Source: Prolixibacteraceae bacterium
GTDB lineage: Bacteria > Bacteroidota > Bacteroidia > Bacteroidales > Prolixibacteraceae
Reading direction: 5' to 3'
Assembly (NCBI GenBank): GCA_016931875.1
Contig: JAFGDX010000007.1
Coordinates: 1 to 5,134 of the forward strand
Length of the DNA stretch: 5,134 nucleotides
The notes below the pieces were generated by a model that was not told the origin of the DNA, searched no databases, and saw nothing but the letters and a program-made list of their open reading frames with translations. A program made the position numbers and the translations under genes. This document shows positions 1 through 5,134 of this stretch, one piece after another; the stretch's first letter is position 1; each line of letters starts with the position of its first letter.

Positions 1-291
1 AATGTTTTTGGAGCCCTGACCAACTGGAATGCCAATAAAAGCAACGAAATGACCTGGAATTTTGAAACCAGCCAGTATGAACTAACCATGTTGTTAAAAC
101 AGGGATATTACAATTTTATGTATGTGTATGTTCCGCAGGGGGCAGCCGTTGCCGATCATAAAAACTTTGAAGGCAGTTTCTGGACCACTGAAAACGATTA
201 CCAGATTTTTGTGTACTACCGCGATTTGGGCAGCCGTTACGACCGCCTGGTGGGTTTCAGGCAGTTAAATTCAAGAACCAACCGGAATTAA
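1..291 (+). CDS. Type IX secretion system plug protein (DUF5103 family), C-terminal part
   Basis: Open from the first base in frame 1, giving 96 residues before a TAA stop; the start lies outside the window. The visible part has the features I associate with the end of DUF5103 proteins: an F-G-A-L-T-N-W segment near the start, an Y-E-L-T-M-L-L-K-Q-G-Y-Y-N strand, and a closing E-N-D-Y-Q-I-F-V-Y-Y-R then G-S-R-Y-D-R-L-V-G block. Family members are usually roughly 400 residues, so about three quarters is missing. In Flavobacterium johnsoniae the plug protein closes the periplasmic side of the SprA outer-membrane translocon, holding the pore shut when no substrate is loaded. Secretion of this protein cannot be judged because the N-terminus is absent. 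The only gene downstream is convergent, so it appears to end its transcription unit. Family assignment is recalled from pattern, not from a search. Confidence 0.85.
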   Translation, partial: NVFGALTNWNANKSNEMTWNFETSQYELTMLLKQGYYNFMYVYVPQGAAVADHKNFEGSFWTTENDYQIFVYYRDLGSRYDRLVGFRQLNSRTNRN

Positions 292-362
292 TAAAGGATT
301 CTATCTTTTAGTACTATTTGAAGCCGTATAATTTTGTGTGGCTTTATACACATTTTTCAAAG

Positions 363-389
363 CAGTAAATGTTGAAAAAGGGTTTACTG
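363..389 (+). terminator. Weak hairpin downstream of the plug gene, possible terminator
   Basis: CAGTAAA (363-369) pairs perfectly with TTTACTG (383-389) around a 13-base loop, and ATTTT follows. It sits 72 bases past the plug-protein stop codon. The stem is AT-rich and the T tract short, so termination is possible but not convincing. It directly abuts the larger structure at 391-470. Confidence 0.3.
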
Positions 390-390
390 A

Positions 391-470
391 TTTTGTGCTG
401 TGAAAATTTTTTTTTGTGCTGTGAAAAAAAAATCCGCACGGCACAAAATGAACAACTTCACGGCAGAAAA
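391..470. repeat. Four phased copies of a 16-base element forming a large imperfect inverted repeat
   Basis: The element TTTTGTGCTGTGAAAA occurs exactly at 391-406 and 412-427. Two diverged copies in the opposite orientation lie at 433-448 and 455-470, each matching 12 of 16 bases. Start-to-start spacing is 21, 21 and 22 bases, about two DNA helical turns. As plus-strand RNA the array folds into one long hairpin: 391-404 pairs with 457-470 (13 of 14 including one G-U), and 412-423 pairs with 437-448 (12 of 12 including one G-U), with an internal loop between and a 13-base A-rich apical loop. On the minus strand both wobbles become A-C mismatches, so the fold favours plus-strand transcripts. 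It lies between two convergent genes and could block read-through, protect a 3' end, or bind a dimeric protein. No classical T tract follows it. Confidence 0.6.
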
Positions 471-539
471 CGGGAAGAGGGTGCGCTGCTTTCAGGGAAG
501 GTGATTTGCTTTGGTGCTACATGAAACGGAATCAGCCAT

Positions 540-2627
540 TTAGCTCACAATTTTCAAAAATCCTTTTCCTTCTTTGAACGGAAGGCTGAACCAGAATTTT
601 GTTCCTTGTCCGGGAACCGATTTTAATTCGAGCTCGCTGCCAAGCAAACTTACATAGTGCTGGGCAATCGGGAGCCCCAGTCCTGACCCGGAGGTTGTGT
701 CGTTAATACTGTTTTTCACCCTGTAAAAGCGGCTGAAAATATTCTCCGTTTCATCCTCCGGAATTCCGATTCCGCTGTCGGTAACATAAAACTGTACCGC
801 TTCATTGAGAAGCATTTCATAGCCCAGCAAAATTTCACCTTTGGTGGTATATTTAATGGCATTGTCAACCAGAATATTCAGCACCTCGCGAAGCAGTTTT
901 TCATCGGTTTCAAACCCAAAAACAGGGTTCGGAACATCGAGGTTCATGGAAATTCGTACATCGCGTGTGTCAGGTATTATCGGGCGGTATTTATTGTAAA
1001 TATCACGAAGAAGGGTGTTCACCTTGCAAAAGTTCAGATGAACTTCAATGGCTTCTGTTTCAATACGCGAGAGATGGATGGTATTGTCGATCATGTTCAG
1101 CAGCTGCTGGCCGTTTTGCGAAATGGCGTCCGAAAGTTCCATTCTTTCCAGGTGTTCAATACCCGGTTCGGCCAGTATCCGGGTAAAGTTGGTAATAATA
1201 TTCAGCGGGGTGCGAATTTCGTGCGACAGGTTGGCCAGGAAAGCTGATTTTAACCGGTCAGACTCTTCGGCTTTGTTCAGCGCCCGTTCGAGTTTAAATT
1301 CGGTGGTTTTCCGGCGGGTAATATCGCGGGCAATGGAAATTACCGAATGAGAGGTGAGTTTTGCCAGCCGCATTTCAAACATAAACGTACCGTTGTGGGT
1401 GTTTAGCGAATATTCAATGGTTTCAATCGAGTTGGTTTTTAAACACGTTTGAATACAGGCATAAATCTTATCGGCCATATTATCCGGGAAACCAACATCA
1501 TAAATCGTATTCCCGATAATGTTGGCATCTTCAATCTTAAACAAATCGCTCTCTTTGATAACAAAATCCTCGTAGGTGCCTTCCTTGTCGATAACAAAGA
1601 ATATATCGGGGATGGCTTCCAGCAATACCTTATACCGTCTTTTGCTCTCTTCCAGTTCGGCTATTTTGAGTTTTATCTGTGTAATGTCTTCAAAAACAAG
1701 ATAAAACCGGTTGTATTCGGGTTTTAAAATATACACTTTAAAATACCGTTCCAGGTTTTTGGCGTAAAACTCTTTGGTTTTCTTTTTCTGAATAAGAAGG
1801 GTTTTGTTGATGTCAAAATGGTTTCTGAAAACGAGGTTAAAAATATAGTCGGCTTTCTGGTCCTGAACTTCATGCAGGTTCAGCTTAAACGCCGATTCAA
1901 AGGCATTGTTTACCTTATCGATCCACAAGTTGACGATGTTGTCGTCTTCGTCGCGCTCGGCCCTGATTTGAACGATGGAAAAGCCGGAGTCCTGAAAAAC
2001 CTTTGTTATTCCCTGGTTCAGGGTTTTTAGTTTCTCGCTGAAATCCTTTACCAGCTTTTTTATTTTCAGCCGCAAACTGATGGTTATCGCAAAAAGGGCG
2101 GCAAATACCAGGAGCGGGTGGGTTACAAATGGCTCGTAAAACGAGAAGGAATCGAACAAACGGTTGGCTTTTGAAAGCTGAAACCCGAGGGTGAAAAGCG
2201 ACAGGATGGCGTAGGTGGTAATCAGCGATTCTGATTCGGCAAAATAAATGAGTACAAGAAGCCCTGCAGATAACCACCACAGACTGAAATATACGGTTTC
2301 AACAAGCGGCGGATGTTCACTGAAATCGGAAATATAATAGGCATAAATAAAAAGCGGCGCAGCAAAAACGGTGTAAAGGGTACAACTGATTTTTCCGCGC
2401 AGGCTGCAAACCAAAGCGAGCGCAACAATGGCTACCAAACCTGCATTGCACACAAAACAACTGATTTCGGACGACCCAAACAGCTGGTACACAAAATTGA
2501 TAAGGGTTGCCAGTTGTGCTAAAAGGATGATAATAAAGAGCCTGAAAAGCCCCTGCCTTTCTTCTGCGGAAAGATGACTCCAGAATTTCTCCGAAATAAT
2601 ATGGTACAAGCGTTTTCTCAATCGCAT
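540..2627 (-). CDS. Membrane-bound PAS-PAS sensor histidine kinase
   Basis: A complete 695-residue kinase of a two-component system. A basic N-terminus is followed by about six hydrophobic helices (roughly 27-50, 55-77, 79-100, 108-130, 134-152, 167-186), placing both ends in the cytoplasm. A first PAS-like domain spans about 204-318 and ends in F-E-D-I-T-Q; a short coiled linker leads to a second at about 331-438, ending in A-R-D-I-T-R-R-K. The HisKA helix carries S-H-E-I-R-T-P-L-N with phospho-acceptor His469. The ATPase domain is intact: N box around Asn589, G1 D-S-G-I-G-I-P (617-623), F box F-S-R-F-Y-R (631-636), G2 G-S-G-L-G-L (647-652). No receiver domain is fused and no response regulator is in the window, so its partner is unknown. 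The membrane segment has very short loops and matches no sensor type I can name. The ATG at 2627 was chosen because it precedes the basic leader and first helix; there is no Shine-Dalgarno. Divergent from pruA. Confidence 0.95.
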   Translation of the reverse strand: MRLRKRLYHIISEKFWSHLSAEERQGLFRLFIIILLAQLATLINFVYQLFGSSEISCFVCNAGLVAIVALALVCSLRGKISCTLYTVFAAPLFIYAYYISDFSEHPPLVETVYFSLWWLSAGLLVLIYFAESESLITTYAILSLFTLGFQLSKANRLFDSFSFYEPFVTHPLLVFAALFAITISLRLKIKKLVKDFSEKLKTLNQGITKVFQDSGFSIVQIRAERDEDDNIVNLWIDKVNNAFESAFKLNLHEVQDQKADYIFNLVFRNHFDINKTLLIQKKKTKEFYAKNLERYFKVYILKPEYNRFYLVFEDITQIKLKIAELEESKRRYKVLLEAIPDIFFVIDKEGTYEDFVIKESDLFKIEDANIIGNTIYDVGFPDNMADKIYACIQTCLKTNSIETIEYSLNTHNGTFMFEMRLAKLTSHSVISIARDITRRKTTEFKLERALNKAEESDRLKSAFLANLSHEIRTPLNIITNFTRILAEPGIEHLERMELSDAISQNGQQLLNMIDNTIHLSRIETEAIEVHLNFCKVNTLLRDIYNKYRPIIPDTRDVRISMNLDVPNPVFGFETDEKLLREVLNILVDNAIKYTTKGEILLGYEMLLNEAVQFYVTDSGIGIPEDETENIFSRFYRVKNSINDTTSGSGLGLPIAQHYVSLLGSELELKSVPGQGTKFWFSLPFKEGKGFLKIVS

Positions 2628-2652
2628 AAAAATAAGTATAAAGGTACAATTT

Positions 2653-2684
2653 CAAAGAGATTCGTGATAAGTTTTCAAAACAAA
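2653..2684 (-). promoter_or_regulatory. Candidate promoter for the histidine kinase
   Basis: Read on the minus strand, TTTG (plus positions 2684-2681) lies 20 bases before TCTCTTTG (2660-2653). This resembles the Bacteroidota -33 TTTG / -7 TAnnTTTG arrangement with one mismatch in the -7 box. Transcription would begin roughly 20 bases before the kinase start codon. The region is AT-rich, so chance matches are likely. Confidence 0.3.
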
Positions 2685-2813
2685 AAAATGGCTTGGAAAT
2701 CCGACCTGCAAAATATGACAAAAGTTTGGTTTTTGAGGGGCGCCCGATTATGTGATTTAAAATGAGGATTTTGGATGTGAACGAAAAATTGGCTTCCTGA
2801 TATTTGTTATAAT

Positions 2814-2840
2814 TTGCAACCCATCGATTCCTTAGTTTTG
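2814..2840 (+). promoter_or_regulatory. Candidate promoter for pruA
   Basis: TAGTTTTG at 2833-2840 is a full match to the Bacteroidota -7 consensus TAnnTTTG. A TTG (2814-2816, within ATTTGC) lies 16 bases upstream; that is a little shorter than the usual spacing of about 17-23, so the -33 half is weaker. The predicted transcript would begin near 2846 and carry a leader of about 30 bases. An AGGAG at 2850-2854 is about 24 bases from the start codon, too far for a normal ribosome binding site. Confidence 0.45.
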
Positions 2841-2878
2841 TAAAAAAACAGGAGAGTAACAATTTTAAAATAATTAGT

Positions 2879-4516
2879 ATGTCAAAAGGATTTTTTAATG
2901 TACCAGTCGCTAAAAACGAACCGGTGTTGACGTATGCTCCGGGTACGCCCGAGAGAAAAGAACTGCAGGCAAAAATTGCCGAATTGCGTTCAACCGAAGT
3001 CGATCTGCCAATGGTGATTGGCGGCAACGAAGTTTATACCGACCGGAAGGAAAGAATGTATCCGCCACACGAAATTGAACACACACTGGGGTATTACAAC
3101 CAGGGCGTGGCCAGCCATGTTGAAATGGCCATTGATGCGGCGATGGAAGCCAAAGACAAATGGGCCGCTTTATCATGGCAACACAGGGCGTCCATCTTTT
3201 TAAAAGCTGCCGATTTGCTGGCGGGTCCGTACCGGGCCAAAATTAATGCGGCTACTATGTTGGGGCAATCAAAAAATGCCTTTCAGGCCGAAATTGATGC
3301 TGCCTGCGAGCTGGCCGATTTTTTTCGTTTCGGGGTGCAGGTGATGTCCGACATTTACAAACTCCAGCCCGAATCGGCCAGGGGAATGTGGAATTACAAT
3401 GAATTCCGCCCGCTGGAAGGTTTTATTTATGCACTTACTCCGTTTAACTTTACTTCTATTGCAGGAAACCTGCCCGCTGCTCCGGCCTTAATGGGAAATG
3501 TAGTGGTTTGGAAACCTTCGAAAACCGCCGTCTATTCTGCCGGGGTTATCATGGAAGTGTTCAGGGAAGCAGGATTGCCTGATGGTGTAATTAACCTGGT
3601 GTTTGCCTCCGGGCCGGTGGCGGCCGACGTGGTATTAACCCACCCCGATTTTGCCGGTATTCATTTTACAGGGTCAACAGCGGTGTTCCAAAGCATATGG
3701 AAAAAAATTGGCGATAATATCTACAAATACAAAAGCTACCCGCGCATTGTGGGCGAAACCGGTGGAAAAGATTTTATTTTTGCCGACAACACCGCCGACA
3801 AACAGGGACTGGCCATTGCCATGTTACGGGGCGCGTTTGAATACCAGGGGCAAAAATGCTCGGCTGCTTCACGGGTCTACATCCCGGAAAGCATCTGGCC
3901 CGATGTAAAAGAACGCTTGGGAAATGAACTGGCTACCGTAAAAATGGGGCCTCCCGAAGACTTTACCAATTTTGTAAATGCAGTGATTGATGAGGCTTCG
4001 TTTGACAAACTGAAAGGATTTATTGATGGCGCCCGCGAAGATAAGGATGCCGAAGTGATTTTTGGCGGCAACTGCGACAAATCGGTCGGCTACTATATTG
4101 AGCCAACGGTTATTCTGGCCAAAAAACCCGATTACATTACCATGCAGGAAGAGCTGTTTGGCCCGGTACTCACCGTTTATGTTTACGATGATGAAAAAAT
4201 GGACGAAACGCTCGGTATTCTCGACAAAACATCCATTTATGCATTAACCGGCGCCGTATTCTCGCAAAACCGTTACAACATCGAGAAAATTACCAAACGA
4301 CTGGAACATGCTGCCGGTAACTTTTATATCAACGATAAACCAACGGGGGCTGTGGTCGGGCAACAACCTTTTGGTGGCGCGCGCGGTTCGGGTACCGACG
4401 ATAAGGCAGGCTCCATTTTTAACCTGCTGCGCTGGACCTCCATCCGTACCATTAAAGAAACGTTTGTGATTCCGCAACAATATACTTATCCTAATTTTCA
4501 ACCTGACCAGGATTAA
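2879..4516 (+). CDS. pruA: L-glutamate gamma-semialdehyde dehydrogenase (1-pyrroline-5-carboxylate dehydrogenase)
   Basis: A complete 545-residue aldehyde dehydrogenase that oxidises L-glutamate gamma-semialdehyde (the open form of 1-pyrroline-5-carboxylate) to glutamate with NAD+, the second step of proline catabolism; cytosolic. Visible active-site features: T-P-F-N with oxyanion Asn190, W-K-P-S with cofactor-binding Lys212, F-T-G-S-T (263-267), general base Glu293 in G-E-T-G-G-K, catalytic Cys327 in G-Q-K-C-S-A, and E-E-L-F-G-P (424-429). The Q-Q-P-F-G-G-A-R-G-S-G-T-D-D-K-A-G segment (495-511) corresponds to the semialdehyde-binding loop, pointing to the P5C branch rather than a generic aldehyde dehydrogenase. 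Length and motifs match the stand-alone eukaryote-like type (human ALDH4A1) rather than the proline dehydrogenase-fused PutA. The start M-S-K-G-F-F-N-V-P is typical for Bacteroidota homologues. No proline dehydrogenase gene is in the window, and the strong terminator downstream suggests a single-gene transcript. Confidence 0.96.
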   Translation: MSKGFFNVPVAKNEPVLTYAPGTPERKELQAKIAELRSTEVDLPMVIGGNEVYTDRKERMYPPHEIEHTLGYYNQGVASHVEMAIDAAMEAKDKWAALSWQHRASIFLKAADLLAGPYRAKINAATMLGQSKNAFQAEIDAACELADFFRFGVQVMSDIYKLQPESARGMWNYNEFRPLEGFIYALTPFNFTSIAGNLPAAPALMGNVVVWKPSKTAVYSAGVIMEVFREAGLPDGVINLVFASGPVAADVVLTHPDFAGIHFTGSTAVFQSIWKKIGDNIYKYKSYPRIVGETGGKDFIFADNTADKQGLAIAMLRGAFEYQGQKCSAASRVYIPESIWPDVKERLGNELATVKMGPPEDFTNFVNAVIDEASFDKLKGFIDGAREDKDAEVIFGGNCDKSVGYYIEPTVILAKKPDYITMQEELFGPVLTVYVYDDEKMDETLGILDKTSIYALTGAVFSQNRYNIEKITKRLEHAAGNFYINDKPTGAVVGQQPFGGARGSGTDDKAGSIFNLLRWTSIRTIKETFVIPQQYTYPNFQPDQD

Positions 4517-4537
4517 ATTAAACCATAAATTGTTTAT

Positions 4538-4574
4538 AAAAAGGGGGATGATTTTTTTCATCTCCCTTTTTTTT
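4538..4574 (+). terminator. Strong intrinsic terminator after pruA
   Basis: A 14-bp stem pairs 4538-4551 with 4558-4571, including a core GGGGGATGA / TCATCTCCC with one G-U pair, flanked by A/T pairs, around a six-T loop. A run of eight T (4567-4574) follows the GC part of the stem. It begins 22 bases after the pruA stop codon. The matching A run on the left side means it may also act on the opposite strand, though no minus-strand gene needs it nearby. Confidence 0.9.
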
Positions 4575-4589
4575 ACCTGCTGAATAGGT

Positions 4590-4597
4590 TACTTTTA
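4590..4597 (+). promoter_or_regulatory. Possible -7 box for the ftsB-like gene
   Basis: TACTTTTA matches five of the six fixed positions of TAnnTTTG. No TTTG is seen at the expected distance upstream, which falls in the terminator T tract. If used, the transcript leader would be only about ten bases. A promoter is expected here because the pruA terminator separates the two genes. Confidence 0.25.
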
Positions 4598-4614
4598 CAC
4601 CATATTTCAAATGG

Positions 4615-4923
4615 ATGGAAAAAAGTGGACTAAAATACCGCATCGTAAAAGCAATCAGCAATAAATATGTGATTGCTTCTGTGCTTTTCCTGGTCTGGAT
4701 TCTTTTTTTTGATGAAAACAGCATTGTTTCGCACCAAAAAAACAAACGGCAGCTAAAGGAACTTACCCAGCAAAAAGAGTATTACATTGAACGGATTGCC
4801 TCGGATAAACAAAAACTGGAGGATTTAAGCGCCGGGAAAGAGGAACTCGAAAAATTTGCCCGCGAGCAATACCTCATGTCCAAACCCGATGAGGATGTTT
4901 TTATTGTGATTGAAGAAGATTAA
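4615..4923 (+). CDS. FtsB/DivIC-like septum formation initiator protein
   Basis: A complete 102-residue single-pass membrane protein. A short basic cytoplasmic N-terminus (1-16) precedes one transmembrane helix (about 17-33), then a charged coiled coil (about 38-75) and a conserved-looking C-terminal block L-E-K-F-A-R-E-Q-Y-L-M-S-K-P-D-E-D-V-F (78-96). The A-R-E plus M-x-K-P-x-E pattern after a coiled coil is the hallmark of FtsB/DivIC, which joins FtsL and FtsQ (DivIB) in the division complex that activates septal peptidoglycan synthesis. Length fits the family. The start at 4615 is the first in-frame ATG after a stop at 4585-4587; an out-of-frame ATG lies four bases upstream and no Shine-Dalgarno is present. 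It is separated from pruA by a strong terminator. ftsB is the likely symbol, but FtsB and DivIC cannot be separated from sequence alone. Confidence 0.88.
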   Translation: MEKSGLKYRIVKAISNKYVIASVLFLVWILFFDENSIVSHQKNKRQLKELTQQKEYYIERIASDKQKLEDLSAGKEELEKFAREQYLMSKPDEDVFIVIEED

Positions 4924-5134
4924 TCCGTTTTGAAAGAATCCGGCAGCTTGCCATTTCATTGATTAAAAGAATTTGACAATTGTTTTTCTTCCAACCGGTT
5001 TTTTTAACCAACCCGGCATCAGTTTACAATCCGTTGCAACCTTATTTATTTTGCAACCCTTCGTAGCACGAAATCCAGGTAAACAACACCCACCTTATTT
5101 GTGGTGTTTGAGTTCAATCAAAACCGGATTCTGT
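4924..5134. other. Intergenic region with no recognised gene
   Basis: No reading frame with coding character was seen to the window edge. The stretch holds a short GGCA/TGCC hairpin (4942-4952) just after the ftsB-like stop, a palindrome AACCGGTT (4993-5000) followed by T's, and two TTGCAACC copies (5034-5041 and 5051-5058) 17 bases apart. It probably contains the 3' end of the ftsB-like transcript and the control region of a gene beyond the window. Confidence 0.5.
5085..5108. other. Small imperfect hairpin, role unknown
   Basis: AACACC-AC (5085-5093, one bulged C at 5091) pairs with GTGGTGTT (5101-5108) around a seven-base loop CTTATTT. No T tract follows on the plus strand. On the minus strand it would be followed by GTTT, so it could be a weak terminator for a gene entering from the right, but no such gene is visible. 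Confidence 0.3.

Noticed and set aside
326..349. GTATA / TATAC inverted repeat after the plug gene
   Set aside because: Only five AT-rich base pairs around a 14-base loop, expected by chance in this sequence.
1915..2280. A 121-codon minus-strand open frame inside the kinase gene
   Set aside because: Lies wholly within the kinase coding region in another frame, with a composition rich in Arg, Pro and Cys typical of an out-of-frame shadow.
2317..3027. A 236-codon open frame on the minus strand spanning the divergent intergenic region
   Set aside because: It overlaps the N-terminal part of the kinase in another frame and the start of pruA in antisense; its protein has no domain-like pattern, while both overlapped genes are clear.
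4244..4561. A 105-codon minus-strand open frame over the end of pruA
   Set aside because: Antisense to the conserved C-terminal motifs of pruA and running through the terminator; no recognisable protein features.
4972..4980. TTTGACAAT, resembling a sigma-70 -35 box
   Set aside because: No TATAAT-like box follows at about 17 bases, and Bacteroidota housekeeping promoters use a different consensus.
5043..5053. TATTTATTTTG as a promoter -7 box for a gene beyond the right edge
   Set aside because: One base short of TAnnTTTG and without a TTTG at the right distance upstream; no downstream gene is visible to support it.

Overview
The window looks like chromosomal DNA from a Bacteroidota bacterium. 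The evidence is the type IX secretion plug-protein tail, which belongs to a family found in this phylum; a PruA with a Bacteroidota-type N-terminus; start codons with no Shine-Dalgarno at normal spacing; and candidate promoters of the TTTG / TAnnTTTG kind. Overall protein style suggests the Marinilabiliales/Prolixibacteraceae side of the phylum, but that is an impression and cannot be settled here.

Layout: (1) positions 1-291, plus strand, hold the last 96 codons of a type IX secretion system (T9SS) plug protein whose start lies outside the window. (2) Positions 292-539 are a convergent intergenic gap containing tandem inverted-repeat structures: a 7-bp hairpin, then an 80-base imperfect hairpin built from four copies of a 16-base element spaced 21-22 bases apart. 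(3) Positions 540-2627, minus strand, encode a complete membrane-bound PAS-PAS sensor histidine kinase with no response regulator in view. (4) Positions 2628-2878 are a divergent intergenic region with candidate promoters for both flanking genes. (5) Positions 2879-4516, plus strand, encode a complete L-glutamate gamma-semialdehyde dehydrogenase (PruA), followed by a strong intrinsic terminator. (6) Positions 4615-4923, plus strand, encode a small FtsB/DivIC-like division protein. (7) Positions 4924-5134 show no gene, only a weak hairpin and promoter-like fragments.

The genes do not form one pathway. They are four separate transcription units serving protein secretion, signal transduction, proline catabolism and cell division. 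The kinase and pruA share a divergent control region, which leaves regulation of one by the other possible but untested. I see no mobile element, CRISPR array, tRNA or rRNA, and no convincing undescribed system. The most unusual item is the phased repeat/hairpin at 391-470.
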